Made by a program: the position numbers and the translations under genes. A stretch of DNA of 64,000 nt from the NCBI RefSeq assembly GCF_002119685.1, contig NZ_CP021108.1:3472001-3536000 (forward strand). The letters are read 5' to 3'. Positions within the stretch are counted from its first letter, which is position 1. Each line of letters starts with the position of its first letter. Positions 49,484-59,474 of the stretch are shown here, piece by piece. A model generated the notes under the pieces. That model was not told the origin of the DNA. It was given only the letters and a program-made list of their open reading frames with translations, and searched no databases. The DNA comes from Bordetella genomosp. 8 (lineage in GTDB: Bacteria > Pseudomonadota > Gammaproteobacteria > Burkholderiales > Burkholderiaceae_B).

Positions 49484-50884
49484 TCAGGCAGCCTTCTCTT
49501 CGCCCGCGGCCTGTGCGGCTTCCTGGCGTTTTTCCGCCGCCTGGCGCTGGGCCGCCTCGATGGCCGCCGCATCCCCCGACTCGAACACGGCGATGGATTC
49601 CACGTGCCCCGTGTGCGGGAACATATTGATGACGCCGGCGCTCAGCAGGCTGTAGCCGCCCTCGTGCACCATGATGGCGGCGTCGCGCGCCAGCGTGGCC
49701 GGGTTGCAGGACACGTACACGATGCGATGCGGCCGTTCGGCGGCGGACAGTTGCGCCAACGCTTGCGCGACGGCCTGCGCGCCTTCGCGCGGCGGATCGA
49801 TGAGCATGCGGTCGAAATGGCCCAGGCCGCGCAGCCACTGCACGTCGACCTCGAACAGATTCAGGGTGGCGAAGGACACGCGGTCGCCCAGGCCATTGCG
49901 CGTCGCGGCTTCGTGCGCCCTATCCGTCAAGGCCTTGCTGCCTTCCACGCCGACTGCCTCACGCGCCCGCGTGGCCAGGGGCAGCGTGAAATTGCCCAGC
50001 CCGCAGAACAGGTCGGCGACACGATCGTCCGGCCGGGCTTCCAGCAAGGACAAGGCGCGCGACACCAGCGCACGGTTGATGGCGTGATTGACCTGCGTGA
50101 AATCGGTGGGCTTGAACGGCATGCGCAGGCCGAACTCCGGCAAGGTGTAGGCCAGCGTTTCGGCGTGCTCCCTTTCGAGCGGATGACAGGTGTCCGGCCC
50201 CTTGGGCTGCAGCCACCACTGCACGCCGTTTTCCCGGGCGAAGGCGCGCAGGATGTCGATATCGCCCGGCGTCAGGGGCAGCAGGTGGCGCAGTACCAGC
50301 ACCGTGGCGGCGTCGCCCACAGCCACCTCGATCTGCGGCATGCGGTCGGGCGCGGACATGGCGCCGATCATCGCGCGCAGCGGCATGAGCAGACGCGCCA
50401 CATGGGGCGGCAGGACGTGGCATTCCCGCATGTCCGCGACGTAGCTGCTCTTGCGCTCGTGGAAGCCGACCAGGACGCCCCCCTTCTTGGGCACCACGCG
50501 CACGGAAAGCCGCGCGCGGAAACGGTAGCCCCAGGTGGGTCCATGCAGCGGCGGCAGGATGCGCTGCGGGCGCAGCTTACCCACATGCCAGAACGTGTCT
50601 TCCAGCGAGCGCTGCTTGATCGCCACCTGGGCCGAGGGCTCCAGGTGCTGCATGGCACAGCCGCCGCAGACGCCGAAATGCGGACAGCGCGGCGTGACGC
50701 GCTGGGACGAGGGACGCAGCACCTCCACCGTGCGGGCGATATCGTAGGACGGCTTGCGGCGCACGGTTTCGCCGGTGACGCGCTCGCCGGGGAGCGCGCC
50801 TTCGACGAATACGACCTTGCCTTCGCGGCGGGCGATACCCCTGGCTTCCAGGTCCAGGGATTCGATATTCAGGACTTCGGACAT
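49484..50884 (-). CDS. rlmD: 23S rRNA (uracil-1939-C5)-methyltransferase
   Basis: The 466-aa SAM-dependent enzyme methylates U1939. It has an N-terminal TRAM domain (about 3-58: [15 protein letters not shown]...EGALPGERV) and a [4Fe-4S] cysteine set beginning at [10 protein letters not shown]. The SAM motif is [14 protein letters not shown]. The catalytic Cys is in [12 protein letters not shown], preceded by IDPPREGAQ. The C-terminal 25 residues are Ala/Glu/Lys-rich and followed by near-identical tandem repeats past the stop. It is leftward and convergent with argH. Confidence 0.95.
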   Translation of the reverse strand: MSEVLNIESLDLEARGIARREGKVVFVEGALPGERVTGETVRRKPSYDIARTVEVLRPSSQRVTPRCPHFGVCGGCAMQHLEPSAQVAIKQRSLEDTFWHVGKLRPQRILPPLHGPTWGYRFRARLSVRVVPKKGGVLVGFHERKSSYVADMRECHVLPPHVARLLMPLRAMIGAMSAPDRMPQIEVAVGDAATVLVLRHLLPLTPGDIDILRAFARENGVQWWLQPKGPDTCHPLEREHAETLAYTLPEFGLRMPFKPTDFTQVNHAINRALVSRALSLLEARPDDRVADLFCGLGNFTLPLATRAREAVGVEGSKALTDRAHEAATRNGLGDRVSFATLNLFEVDVQWLRGLGHFDRMLIDPPREGAQAVAQALAQLSAAERPHRIVYVSCNPATLARDAAIMVHEGGYSLLSAGVINMFPHTGHVESIAVFESGDAAAIEAAQRQAAEKRQEAAQAAGEEKAA

Positions 50885-50956
50885 CGGCTATCTCATGAGA
50901 ACAGCCCGGCATTGTAGAAGTTCTGCAGCTTTTCGCCTTGGGGCGGCTTTCATGCG

Positions 50957-50990
50957 AAAAAAAAAACGTCCGCCGGATGGCGGACGTTTC
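50957..50990 (-). terminator. Intrinsic terminator of the TorF-like porin gene
   Basis: On the minus strand AAACGTCCGCC and GGCGGACGTTT pair around the loop ATCC and run into a T-tract about ten bases long (50966-50957). Strong stem and T-run; it lies 66 bases past the porin stop. Confidence 0.88.
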
Positions 50991-51055
50991 CCCTTGGGAG
51001 CGCGGTCAAGCCGCTTTTGTATGCAATGCGACGGTCGCGCCGGTGGCGCGCCCGC

Positions 51056-51808
51056 TCAGAACGTGCGGGAGATCGATGCGACCAGTCCCAGCCGGCCGGC
51101 GGGATGGTCGTACTTGGTGCTGTACCAGTTGTCCTTGGACGCACCGACGGCGGCCAGGCCGAACACCCAGCCCTTGATGTCCTTGGTGACGCCCAGCTTG
51201 TAGTCCACGTAGTGGCCCAGCTCGTCGCCATCCGTATCGACCTGGTTCTTCAGCTTCTGGTAGCCCACGTGGCCCACCAGGCCCCAGCCGTCGCCCAGGT
51301 CCCAGGTGGCCGACGCATCCAGGTACCACGTCCCTTTCGAATTCGGCGTGCTGAAGAAATCGCTGGGCGTGTAGGAGTACTTCAGGGAGTAGCCGCCATA
51401 GGTACCGGCGATGTACAGGTCGGTATTGTTGTAGTTGCCGCCCTTGGGAGACGACGAACCCGGGTAGTAATAGTGCAGCGCGCCGACGTCGATGCCGAAG
51501 CCGTTGTAGACCTCTCCGCGCCAGCCGCCGTAGAAGTCCATTTCGAGGTTGCCCTCGTTGTACAGGGTGCTGGAAACATTCGAGTTCCAGTTGCCAAGGT
51601 AGAAGCCCGACGAGTGCGTCAGGTCCAGTCCCAACTGAGCCGCCGGCCGGAAATCGGTCTGCGAATAGCCACGGAAACGATAGTCGTTGGTAATGGTGGC
51701 GTTGCCACTCAGCGAGAAACCGGCACCCAGATCGGTCGGGTCGGCATGGGCCGCGCCGGCAAAACACGTGGCAAGTACAAAGGGGACTGCGCGCAGCGTC
51801 TTCTTCAT
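51056..51808 (-). CDS. TorF-family putative porin (outer-membrane beta-barrel)
   Basis: The 250-aa protein has a signal peptide (MKKTLRAVPFVLATCFAGAAHA) and alternating hydrophobic/aromatic strands typical of small outer-membrane barrels: NATITNDYRFRGYSQTDFRPA, YLDASATWDLGDGWGLVGHVGYQKL and a terminal Phe (RLGLVASISRTF). The Y-R-F-R-G-x-S-Q motif after the first strand is characteristic of this family. In related bacteria such porins often stand upstream of glnK-amtB; here they do not. Substrate unknown. A stable hairpin lies in the leader and a strong terminator follows. Confidence 0.88.
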   Translation of the reverse strand: MKKTLRAVPFVLATCFAGAAHADPTDLGAGFSLSGNATITNDYRFRGYSQTDFRPAAQLGLDLTHSSGFYLGNWNSNVSSTLYNEGNLEMDFYGGWRGEVYNGFGIDVGALHYYYPGSSSPKGGNYNNTDLYIAGTYGGYSLKYSYTPSDFFSTPNSKGTWYLDASATWDLGDGWGLVGHVGYQKLKNQVDTDGDELGHYVDYKLGVTKDIKGWVFGLAAVGASKDNWYSTKYDHPAGRLGLVASISRTF

Positions 51809-51851
51809 GGCAAGGATCCTAGTCTCAGTGATGCGTGTATATGGGCATGAT

Positions 51852-51871
51852 CCGGCGGGCGAACCCGCCGG
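51852..51871 (-). promoter_or_regulatory. UUCG-tetraloop hairpin in the porin leader
   Basis: On the minus strand CCGGCGGG and CCCGCCGG pair perfectly around TTCG, an especially stable RNA tetraloop. It lies 43 bases before the porin start codon and has no T-run, so it is more likely a leader stabiliser or regulatory element than a terminator. Confidence 0.5.
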
Positions 51872-52092
51872 TCATGGCGCAGCGGGAAATGACAGGTACT
51901 ACGAAACCGCCGCGGCCAACCCCATTTGCATCGGGATAGCCGCACCTCCTCGGCTTCTCCCCCATCAAAGCGAAATCCGTGCCAACTTTTCACACCTTGA
52001 AGAATACGTAAACGGACGTTGTGTGGTACTGAAACCGGCACCACAACAGTGCGAAACACGCCCCGCAAGCCTGCGCGCGCGACGCCCCAAGA

Positions 52093-52130
52093 AAGGGAAA
52101 CGCCCGGATCCGTGCATACGGATCCGGGCG
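52093..52130 (-). terminator. Terminator of the Spy-like gene
   Basis: A perfect 13-base dyad (52101-52113 with 52118-52130, core CGGATCC) encloses a GCAT loop. On the minus strand it is followed by TTTCCCTTTCTT. It lies about 60 bases past the stop of the gene at 52190. The T-run is interrupted, so termination may be partial. Confidence 0.65.
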
Positions 52131-52189
52131 TCGGGTACCCGCCACCAGGAACGACCGGCCAAGGTGCAGCCGGCGCCCCCGGGAAGGGC

Positions 52190-52819
52190 TTAGCTGGAGG
52201 TCGACGGCGCGGCCGGGGCCGGGCGACGTTCGGCGCCCGGACGGCCGTCCTTGCGATGCTCCTCGCGGCGCTCCTGCATGCGCGCCTGGCGATCCTTGAC
52301 GAACTGGGTCACCTGCTGGCGCTGGCCGTCGTTCAGGCTGTCCCACACGGCCAGCCATTTCTGGCGGACCTCATCGGCTCGCCCCTGGTACTGCTGCCGG
52401 GCCTGGGCCTGCGCGTCGGCCAAGGCATGGGGATCGAGCTTGCCGGCCTGCAGTTGCTGGTCCAGCGTCTGGTGCCGGGTGGCCATGCCCTCACGCATGG
52501 ACTTGCCGAAGTCCTGCTGCGCCTGCTGGGCGGCGGAGAACAGCGCCTGCTGGTTGGCATCCAGCTTCAGCGCCGTGACTTCCTTCTTGCCGAGCGGGCC
52601 CACGCCAGGCACCCACAGGGCGTCACGCATGTCTTGCATGTGGTGGAAGCGACGGCCGTCCGCGCTCTTGCCGGAATGGCTGGCGCCGGACTGCGCCGTG
52701 CTGGGCTGCGCCGCGGACGAGGAAGCGTCCGGCGCCGCGGAAGCAGCCCCGGCGAAAGTACCGGCAGCGACGGCAAGCGCCAGGCTGGCGACGACGGGAC
52801 GAATGGCGAATCGGGACAT
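52190..52819 (-). CDS. Spy/CpxP-like periplasmic helical protein
   Basis: The 209-aa protein has a signal peptide (RPVVASLALAVAAGTFAGAASA, cleavage after SAA) and a mostly helical, Gln-rich body. Repeated LTxxQ-like features are seen (TALKLDANQQALFSAAQQAQQDFG; VWDSLNDGQRQQVTQFVKDRQ). This pattern is that of Spy/CpxP periplasmic chaperones and metal or envelope-stress sensors. The C-terminus is basic then Pro/Ala-rich. No two-component system is beside it. Assignment is from pattern, not close identity. Confidence 0.75.
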   Translation of the reverse strand: MSRFAIRPVVASLALAVAAGTFAGAASAAPDASSSAAQPSTAQSGASHSGKSADGRRFHHMQDMRDALWVPGVGPLGKKEVTALKLDANQQALFSAAQQAQQDFGKSMREGMATRHQTLDQQLQAGKLDPHALADAQAQARQQYQGRADEVRQKWLAVWDSLNDGQRQQVTQFVKDRQARMQERREEHRKDGRPGAERRPAPAAPSTSS

Positions 52820-52928
52820 GAGAGGTCTCCTAGGGAGTGAGAGTGCGAGACCATTGTCATGGGGGTCCGATTACGCGCCGGTTTCGCGCGTGGCCCTGTC
52901 TGTTTCAGTCGATTGCGCCCGATCGGGC

Positions 52929-53723
52929 TCAGGGGGCCGCCCGCTCCTGGTCCCAGGCCGCCAGGTATTCCTTCCAATGCGGCGCCGGGCTGGCCGCGAG
53001 CGTATCGCGCACCAGGTCGATTTCTTCCTGGTAGGAAGCGGCATCGAGCTCGCCACGCAGGAAACGCCAGCGGCAGTACACCAGCCAGGTGTTGACCACG
53101 TCGGTCTCGCAATAGGCGCGGACTTCATCGGCCTTGCCCTGGTTCCAGGCATCCCAGACCTTGCCGCCATCCATGCCCAGCTTGCCCGGGAATCCGCACA
53201 GCTTGGCCAGTTGGTCCAGCGGCGCGTTGGCGCGGCCGTTGTACTTGGCAAGCACGTCCATCAGGTCGACGTGGCGGGTGTGGTAGCGGCCGATGTAGTT
53301 GTTGAACTTGAATTCGCGGTCGTCTTCGCCCTGGTCCCAATAGCGCGGCGCCGGCACGCCGTGGATCAGGCTGCGATAGTGCAGCACGGGCAGGTCGAAA
53401 CCGGAACCGTTCCAGCTGACCAGCTTGGGCGTATAGCGCTCTATCGTTTTGAAAAAGCCCGCCAGCAGCGCGGGTTCGTCGTCGTCCGGCTTGCCCAGCG
53501 TACGCACCCGAAAGCCTTGGTCGTCGCGGAAGACGCAACCGATCACGGCCACGCGGTGCAGATGCAGCGGCAGGAAATCGCTGCCGCCGGTGGCCTCGCG
53601 CCGTTCGGCGAAGGCGCGCTCGGCGACTTCGCTGTCGGGCAGGTCGGCGCCCCAGCCATTCAGGCGGCGCAGCCCCGCCACGTCGGGCAGGGTCTCCAGA
53701 TCGAAGACCAGGGTGGGCGTCAT
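52929..53723 (-). CDS. Predicted 3'-5' exonuclease, DNA polymerase B-like
   Basis: The 264-aa protein has the DEDD exonuclease motifs: Exo I as LVFDLETLPD (residues 5-14), Exo II as LVSWNGSGFDLPVL, and Exo III in VRAYCETDVVNTWLVY. Two more family segments are FKFNNYIGRYHTRHVDLMDVL and LAKLCGFPGKLGMDG. It is a single-domain nuclease of the PolB-exonuclease type, role unknown (DNA repair or RNA/DNA turnover). It starts 2 bases after nlpD, so it belongs to the surE-pcm-nlpD operon. Confidence 0.88.
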   Translation of the reverse strand: MTPTLVFDLETLPDVAGLRRLNGWGADLPDSEVAERAFAERREATGGSDFLPLHLHRVAVIGCVFRDDQGFRVRTLGKPDDDEPALLAGFFKTIERYTPKLVSWNGSGFDLPVLHYRSLIHGVPAPRYWDQGEDDREFKFNNYIGRYHTRHVDLMDVLAKYNGRANAPLDQLAKLCGFPGKLGMDGGKVWDAWNQGKADEVRAYCETDVVNTWLVYCRWRFLRGELDAASYQEEIDLVRDTLAASPAPHWKEYLAAWDQERAAP

Positions 53724-53725
53724 GA

Positions 53726-54646
53726 TCAGCGCTGGGGCAGGTATTGCAGGGGATCGACCGGCGTGCCCTGGCGGCGGATCTCGAAGTGCAGGCGCGGCGA
53801 CGCGGCGTCGGTCTGGCCGATTTCCGCGATCTTGGCGCCCTTCTTCACTTCCTGGCCGCTCTTGGCCAGCAGCGCGCGATTGTGCGCATAGGCGGTGATG
53901 AAGCCATTGGTGTGCTGGACGATGATCAGATTGCCCAGGCCACGCACGCCGTTGCCGCTGTACATCACCTTGCCGTCGGCGGCGGCCACGACTGGATCCC
54001 CGGGATTGCCGGCGATATCGACGCCCTTGGTGCTGTTGTTGAAGGTCGCGATCACCTGGCCCTGGGCGGGCCAGCCCCAGTTGATCACCCCTGCATCCGA
54101 TGCGCGGGCCGGCTTGGGCGTTTCGGCCGGCACCGGCGCGGGCGTCGTTGCCGGCGGCGTGGTGGTCGCCGGCTGTTGCGTGGGCGGGGCTTGCGTCGGC
54201 TGCTCGCCCGGCGGCGGCAGCGGCGTGGGTTCGATGCGCGTGTCGGCCGGCTTGACCGGCGTGGCGGGCGCGGGCTTGCCGCCACCCGCCGCGGGGGTCG
54301 CCGCCCCTGCCGCCGGCGCGGACAATTTCAACACCTGCCCCACCGCCAGATGGTTGGAATCGGCCAGGTTGTTCCAGCGCTTCAGGCTGTCGACGTCGAC
54401 GCCATTGGCGCGTGAAATGCCGTACAGCGTGTCACCGGGCTTGACCACGTAGGTCGCCCCCGAGACAGCCGGGGTCGACGGCGCGGGCGTGGTATTCAGG
54501 TCGACGACCGGCGCGCGCTCGGTGCGCGAGGCGCAGCCCGCCAGGACCAGGCAGACAAATCCCACCCAGAACAGGGCGCGGGACGGGCGCGCGGCAGGCG
54601 CGCCCGGGAATTCGGTGGCGGTCAGTTGCAACTGCCCGTCGAGCAT
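53726..54646 (-). CDS. nlpD: LysM/M23 lipoprotein NlpD (amidase activator)
   Basis: The 306-aa outer-membrane lipoprotein has a lipobox LAGC at Cys38, unusually far from the start because about 22 residues precede the hydrophobic stretch. A LysM domain follows (about 65-110: YVVKPGDTLYGISRANGVDVDSLKRWNNL). A long Pro/Thr/Ala linker leads to a LytM/M23 domain (about 190-300: KGVDIAGNPGDPVVAAADGKVMYSG, LHFEIRRQGTPVDPL). The Zn-binding His set is incomplete (KGVDIAG instead of HxGxD), which is normal for NlpD; it activates AmiC during septum splitting. AGGAGA lies 7 bases before the ATG. The open frame upstream is rejected. Confidence 0.93.
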   Translation of the reverse strand: MLDGQLQLTATEFPGAPAARPSRALFWVGFVCLVLAGCASRTERAPVVDLNTTPAPSTPAVSGATYVVKPGDTLYGISRANGVDVDSLKRWNNLADSNHLAVGQVLKLSAPAAGAATPAAGGGKPAPATPVKPADTRIEPTPLPPPGEQPTQAPPTQQPATTTPPATTPAPVPAETPKPARASDAGVINWGWPAQGQVIATFNNSTKGVDIAGNPGDPVVAAADGKVMYSGNGVRGLGNLIIVQHTNGFITAYAHNRALLAKSGQEVKKGAKIAEIGQTDAASPRLHFEIRRQGTPVDPLQYLPQR

Positions 54647-54663
54647 ATGATTCTCCTGGTAGC

Positions 54664-55509
54664 TCACGATTGTATGCCGGCCCTTAGCGGGACAAATCGA
54701 ACGGCTTCGAGTTCCACGCGTTTCCAGCTGGACGCCCCGGTCCGCTCCACCAGCACCAGGCGCTGGTCGGAACCGCCTTCGGGCGCGATCAGCCGGCCGC
54801 CCGGCGCAAGCTGCGACAACAAGGCCTGCGGGATGGCCAGGCCGGCGGCGGCCACCACAATAGCATCGAAAGGCGCCGTATTCGGCAAACCCAGCATGCC
54901 GTCGCCATAGGTCAGGCGCACGCGCGTGGTCAAACGCAATTGCCGCAGGTGGCCGCGCGCCAGTTCGTATAGTCCGCGTATGCGTTCGATCGCGTACACG
55001 TCGCGGATGAATTGCGCCAGCACCGCGGCCTGGTAGCCACAGCCCGCGCCGACTTCCAGCACGCGGGTGGGCTCGCGATCTTCGCACACGGCGGCGATCA
55101 TGCGCGCCACCACCCAAGGTTGGGAAATCGTCTGCGAATGCCCGATCGGCAACGCCGCGTCTTCATAGGCGCGGCTGGCCAGGGCCTGGTCGACGAACAG
55201 GTGGCGAGGCACCGCGTCCATGGCGTTCAGCACGCGATCGTCGGTAATGCCCTGGTCGCGCAGTCGCTGCACCATCGCACGGCGCAGGCGTTCCGAATTC
55301 AGGCCCAGGTTTCCGGCCGTATTGGGTATCGCCGGCGCGCCGCCGGGTAGCGTCGGCGGCGTGCGCGGCAACGTCGCCGCGGAAATCCGTGTGTTGCTGT
55401 TGGTGGCGGTATAGCCGGGCCCGAGGTTGCCGGTCTGGTACCCGCCGGCGCGCGACCTGACGGGCGGGCTCGCGGGCGGAATCGGTTCCGGGTCTACCCT
55501 TTTGCGCAT
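54664..55509 (-). CDS. pcm: Protein-L-isoaspartate O-methyltransferase with N-terminal extension
   Basis: The enzyme starts repair of isoaspartyl residues using SAM. The 281-aa protein is about 70 residues longer than E. coli Pcm (208). The extension (residues 1-70) is Pro/Thr/Asn-rich and probably disordered. The core has [47 protein letters not shown] (active-site loop) and the SAM motif [16 protein letters not shown]. The start overlaps the end of surE by 16 bases. An internal start nearer the core cannot be ruled out. Confidence 0.93.
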   Translation of the reverse strand: MRKRVDPEPIPPASPPVRSRAGGYQTGNLGPGYTATNSNTRISAATLPRTPPTLPGGAPAIPNTAGNLGLNSERLRRAMVQRLRDQGITDDRVLNAMDAVPRHLFVDQALASRAYEDAALPIGHSQTISQPWVVARMIAAVCEDREPTRVLEVGAGCGYQAAVLAQFIRDVYAIERIRGLYELARGHLRQLRLTTRVRLTYGDGMLGLPNTAPFDAIVVAAAGLAIPQALLSQLAPGGRLIAPEGGSDQRLVLVERTGASSWKRVELEAVRFVPLRAGIQS

Positions 55510-56255
55510 AGAGGCTCCGCCCAGTGGCGCAGTTCAGGCAGCATCGCCTGGTGCGTCAGGTCCAGTCGCAGGGGCGTGATCGATACCGCGCCGTCGGCCA
55601 CCGCATGAAAATCCGTGTCCGGGCCGGCATCCGCCGCGAGCCCGGCCGGCCCGATCCAGTAGACGGTATCGCCGTAAGGCGTGGTGGTGCGCACCACGGG
55701 CTCGGAAGGATGGCGCTTGCCCAGTCGCGTCACGCGCATGCCCTGCATGGTCTGCTCGGTCCGATTGGGAATATTCACGTTCAGCAGCACCGTCGCGGGC
55801 AGCGGATGGGCGATGTGGTGCTCGACCACCCGACGCGCCATGGCGGCGGCGGCGTCCAGGTGGGCCCAGCCCTTTTCATGCAGGGAAAACGCGATGGAAG
55901 GAATGCCGAACAGATAGCCTTCGATGGCGGCGGCCACGGTGCCCGAGTACAGCGTGTCGTCACCCATGTTGGCGCCGTTGTTGATGCCCGAGACGACCAG
56001 ATCCGGACGCGCGTCCACCAGGCCGCCCGTGAGGGCGACGTGTACGCAATCGGACGGCGTGCCGTTGACGTAGAGAAAACCGTTGGCGGCCTCGCGTACC
56101 GACAGCGGACGACTCAACGTCAGGGAATTGGAGGCACCGCTGTGGTTGACCTCCGGCGCGACCACGGTCAGGTCGCCCAATCCCCGCAAGGCGTCCACGA
56201 GCGCCAGCAGGCCGGGCGCCGAATAACCATCATCGTTGGAAACCAGAATCCGCAT
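55494..56255 (-). CDS. surE: 5'/3'-nucleotidase SurE
   Basis: The 253-aa metal-dependent phosphatase acts on nucleoside monophosphates and short polyphosphates. The N-terminal [15 protein letters not shown] holds the Asp-Asp metal ligands. [15 protein letters not shown] has the conserved Ser. [24 protein letters not shown] gives the Asn ligand. Length is typical. It is the first gene of the surE-pcm-nlpD-exonuclease operon, divergent from plsY with 112 bases between. Confidence 0.96.
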   Translation of the reverse strand: MRILVSNDDGYSAPGLLALVDALRGLGDLTVVAPEVNHSGASNSLTLSRPLSVREAANGFLYVNGTPSDCVHVALTGGLVDARPDLVVSGINNGANMGDDTLYSGTVAAAIEGYLFGIPSIAFSLHEKGWAHLDAAAAMARRVVEHHIAHPLPATVLLNVNIPNRTEQTMQGMRVTRLGKRHPSEPVVRTTTPYGDTVYWIGPAGLAADAGPDTDFHAVADGAVSITPLRLDLTHQAMLPELRHWAEPLCAKG

Positions 56256-56367
56256 TCTGCGTCGAAAAGAAAATTATGGCGGCGGGTCGCGTCGAATTGT
56301 ACTGTAGGCAGCCGGCGCGGCAGCACCACGGTAGAATCCGCGCCTGTTTCTCTTCGCGTAAAGGCCC

Positions 56368-57015
56368 ATGCTGCAGACCCACTACCCCATCGCCTACAAC
56401 GTCGGGCTTGTCGTACTGGCCTATCTGATCGGCTCCATCCCCTTCGCCGTGGTGGTCACCCGGCTGATGGGGATGCAGGATCCGCGTACCTATGGGTCCG
56501 GCAACCCCGGCGCGACCAATGTGCTGCGCTCCGGGAACAAGACGGCCGCCGCGCTCACCCTGCTGGGAGATGCCGCCAAGGGTTGGTTCGCGGTGTGGCT
56601 GGTGCAACGCATCGGCAGCCCGGTGGGCGTGACGTGGAACGTGATCGCGCTGTCGGCGGTGGCGGTTTTCCTGGGGCACCTGTACCCCGTCTTCCTGAAA
56701 TTCCAGGGCGGCAAGGGGGTGGCGACGGCCTTGGGCGTGCTGTTCGCGGTCTCCCCCTGGCTGGCGCTGGCCACGGTGGCGACATGGATCATCATCGCGG
56801 TGTTCTTCCGCTATTCGTCCCTGGCGGCGCTGGTCGCGGCGGTGTTCGCGCCGGTGTATTACCTGTTCGGATCGAACCTGGCCTGGTACGCCGAACCGCC
56901 GCTGGTGGTGGCGATCACGGTCATCAGCGTCCTGCTCATCCTGCGCCATCGGGCCAACATCAGCCGCCTGCTGAACGGTACGGAATCGCGGATCGGGCAA
57001 AAGAAGAAAAACTGA
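56368..57015 (+). CDS. plsY: Acyl-phosphate:glycerol-3-phosphate acyltransferase
   Basis: The 215-aa inner-membrane enzyme makes lysophosphatidate from acyl phosphate. It has five predicted TM helices and the family motifs: [24 protein letters not shown] (glycerol-phosphate binding) and [15 protein letters not shown]. Length is normal. It converges with tsaD after 12 bases, with no strong terminator between. Confidence 0.96.
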   Translation: MLQTHYPIAYNVGLVVLAYLIGSIPFAVVVTRLMGMQDPRTYGSGNPGATNVLRSGNKTAAALTLLGDAAKGWFAVWLVQRIGSPVGVTWNVIALSAVAVFLGHLYPVFLKFQGGKGVATALGVLFAVSPWLALATVATWIIIAVFFRYSSLAALVAAVFAPVYYLFGSNLAWYAEPPLVVAITVISVLLILRHRANISRLLNGTESRIGQKKKN

Positions 57016-57027
57016 GCGCGGCTGTTG

Positions 57028-58071
57028 TCAGGCCGCCACGGAGACCTCTTCCAGGTCCCAGCGCGGCCGTACGGTAAACGCATGGCTGCCACGGTCCAGC
57101 ACCGCCAATCCCGCCTTGACCCGCTCGCCGGCGGCGAATGCGATCATCGCGCCATTGTCCGTGCATAACGACAGCGGCGGGAAATAGGCCTGCGCCTTCA
57201 GGCGCGGCAGCGAGGCCGCCAGCCGCTCGCGCAGGGCCTTGTTTGCCCCGACGCCGCCCGCGACCACCAGGCGCCGCAGGCCGGTTTCCTTCAAGGCTTT
57301 CGCCGCCTTGGCGGCCAGCACGTCGACAATGGCGGCCTGCGTGGCGGCGGCCAGGTCCGCGATCGCGGCCGGGTCCGGCTCGCCACCGGCCTGCCGCAGG
57401 GCCTTGACCCGCGTCAACACCGCCGTCTTCAGGCCGCTGAAGCTGAAATCCAGGTCGCCGCTGTGCAGCATGGGACGCGGCAGCTCGAAACGCGCCGGAT
57501 CGCCCTGCTCCGCCAAGCTGGCCAGCGCCGGACCGCCCGGGTAACCCAGGCCCAGCAGCTTCGCCGACTTGTCGAAGGCTTCGCCGGCCGCGTCATCCAG
57601 CGTCTCGCCCAGCAAGGTGTAGCGCCCCACGCCGTCCACGCGCATCAACTGGGTGTGCCCGCCCGATACCAGCAGCGCCACGAAGGGAAACTCCGGACGC
57701 GGATCCGCCAGCAGGGGCGACAGCAGATGCCCTTCCAGATGATGGATGGCGATGGCCGGCAGGTCGCGCGCCCAGGCGAAGGCCTGCGCCACGCTGGCGC
57801 CCACCAGCAGGGCGCCGGCCAGGCCCGGACCGGCCGTGTAGGCGACGGCGTCGATATCCGATACCGCAAGGCCGGCTTCCCGCAGGACCTGGCGGGTAAG
57901 CGGGACCACGCGCCGCACGTGGTCGCGCGACGCCAGTTCGGGCACCACGCCACCGTATTCCTGATGCATGGCGATCTGCGTGTGCAACGCATGCGCCAGC
58001 AAGCCGCGTTCGGTGCAGACGGCGGCCACGCCGGTCTCGTCGCAGGAGCTTTCAAAGCCGAGAATGATCAT
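57028..58071 (-). CDS. tsaD: tRNA N6-adenosine threonylcarbamoyltransferase
   Basis: The 347-aa protein catalyses the last step of t6A37 formation in ANN-decoding tRNAs, working with TsaB/E. Motifs: [13 protein letters not shown] at the start, the metal-binding HxxxH-type segment in [23 protein letters not shown], and [12 protein letters not shown] with the C-terminal [13 protein letters not shown]. Length is typical. rpsU, which often neighbours it, is not seen. Confidence 0.96.
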   Translation of the reverse strand: MIILGFESSCDETGVAAVCTERGLLAHALHTQIAMHQEYGGVVPELASRDHVRRVVPLTRQVLREAGLAVSDIDAVAYTAGPGLAGALLVGASVAQAFAWARDLPAIAIHHLEGHLLSPLLADPRPEFPFVALLVSGGHTQLMRVDGVGRYTLLGETLDDAAGEAFDKSAKLLGLGYPGGPALASLAEQGDPARFELPRPMLHSGDLDFSFSGLKTAVLTRVKALRQAGGEPDPAAIADLAAATQAAIVDVLAAKAAKALKETGLRRLVVAGGVGANKALRERLAASLPRLKAQAYFPPLSLCTDNGAMIAFAAGERVKAGLAVLDRGSHAFTVRPRWDLEEVSVAA

Positions 58072-58162
58072 GGCCGCAAGTTTACTGCGCCGTCGGAAAT
58101 GGTATGTTCGCGCCTTGGCCGATAACCCCCGCGACGACGACGGGACCGCCTGGGAGAAGCAA

Positions 58163-59455
58163 ATGCTGGAGAGACTATTCCGACTGACGGAACATGGGAC
58201 GACGACACGCGGGGAAGTCGTCGCGGGACTGACGACGTTCCTGACGATGTCCTACATCATCTTCGTCAATCCCGACATCCTGTCGACCACCGGCATGGAC
58301 CGCGACGCCGTGTTCGTCGCCACCTGCCTGGCCGCCGCGCTGGGGTCCCTGGTCATGGGGCTGCTGGCCAACTGGCCCATCGGCATGGCCCCCGGCATGG
58401 GCCTGAACGCCTTCTTCGCCTTCACCGTGGTCAAGGCCATGGGCTACTCCTGGCAGCAGGCGCTGGGCGCGGTATTCATCTCCGGCCTGATCTTCCTGCT
58501 GTTGACCGTCACCGGCGTGCGCGGATGGCTGATCAAGGGCATCCCGCAATCCCTGCGCAGCGCCATCGCGGCGGGGATAGGCCTGTTCCTGGCGATCATC
58601 GCCCTGTCGAACGCCGGCATCGTGGTGGCCAACCCGGCCACCAAGGTCAGCCTGGGCGACCTGCGCACGCATGGACCGCTGTTCGCCGTGCTGGGCTTCT
58701 TCATCATCGCCGCGCTGGATGCGCTGCGCGTGCGCGGCGCCATCCTGATCGGCATCCTGGTCGTCACGGTGCTGTCGATGGCGCTGGGCTACAACAGCTT
58801 CCATGGCCTGTTCTCGTCGCCGCCGAGCCTGACGCCGACCCTGATGCAGCTGGATGTCGCCGGCGCGCTGAACAGCGGCTTCTTCCATGTCATCCTGGTC
58901 TTCGTGCTGGTCGAAGTGTTCGACGCCACGGGTACGCTGATCGGCGTGGCCAAGCGGGCCGGGCTGATCCCGGAAGGCAAGCCCAACAACCTGGGCCGCG
59001 CGCTGTTCGCCGACAGCGCGGCCATCGTGGCGGGCTCCGCGCTCGGCACCAGCAGCACCACCGCGTACGTGGAAAGCGCGTCCGGCGTGCAGGCCGGCGG
59101 CCGCACCGGCCTGACCGCCGTGGTCGTCGCCCTGCTCTTCCTTGCGGCCCTGTTCATTTCGCCGCTGGCGGGATCGGTGCCCGCCTACGCCACCGCGCCC
59201 GCCCTGCTCTACGTGGCCGGCCTGATGATGCGCGAACTGATCGAAGTCGACTGGAACGAAGTGTCGGAAGCCACGCCCGCGGCCCTGACGGCGCTGGTGA
59301 TGCCCTTCACGTACTCGGTGGCCAACGGCCTGGCCTTCGGCTTCATCAGCTATGTCGTGCTCAAGACGCTCACGGGCAAGGCGCGCGAGGTGCACGCGGC
59401 CACCTGGCTGGTGGCCGCCCTGTTCGTCATCCGGTTCGCGTTCTTCGCCGGCTGA
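58163..59455 (+). CDS. NCS2-family purine permease (AzgA/PbuG-like)
   Basis: The 430-aa protein has about 12-14 TM segments of the AzgA-like branch of NCS2 proton symporters for adenine, guanine or hypoxanthine. Motifs: [21 protein letters not shown], the [17 protein letters not shown] segment with substrate-binding region, [18 protein letters not shown] and [30 protein letters not shown] lies 5 bases before the ATG; the longer open frame overlaps tsaD antisense and is rejected. Divergent from tsaD by 91 bases. Confidence 0.92.
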   Translation: MLERLFRLTEHGTTTRGEVVAGLTTFLTMSYIIFVNPDILSTTGMDRDAVFVATCLAAALGSLVMGLLANWPIGMAPGMGLNAFFAFTVVKAMGYSWQQALGAVFISGLIFLLLTVTGVRGWLIKGIPQSLRSAIAAGIGLFLAIIALSNAGIVVANPATKVSLGDLRTHGPLFAVLGFFIIAALDALRVRGAILIGILVVTVLSMALGYNSFHGLFSSPPSLTPTLMQLDVAGALNSGFFHVILVFVLVEVFDATGTLIGVAKRAGLIPEGKPNNLGRALFADSAAIVAGSALGTSSTTAYVESASGVQAGGRTGLTAVVVALLFLAALFISPLAGSVPAYATAPALLYVAGLMMRELIEVDWNEVSEATPAALTALVMPFTYSVANGLAFGFISYVVLKTLTGKAREVHAATWLVAALFVIRFAFFAG

Positions 59456-59474
59456 AGCCGGGGCGGTAAAAAAT

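Larger units (their letters stand above)
51809..52189. other. 381-base non-coding region between two leftward genes
   Basis: It holds the leader and presumed promoter of the TorF-like gene at its left end, with a UUCG-capped hairpin at 51852-51871. At its right end is the terminator of the Spy-like gene (52093-52130). Between them I see no supported reading frame. An imperfect inverted repeat (GTTGTG.. with ..CACAAC around 52018-52048) is the only other structure noticed. Confidence 0.6.
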
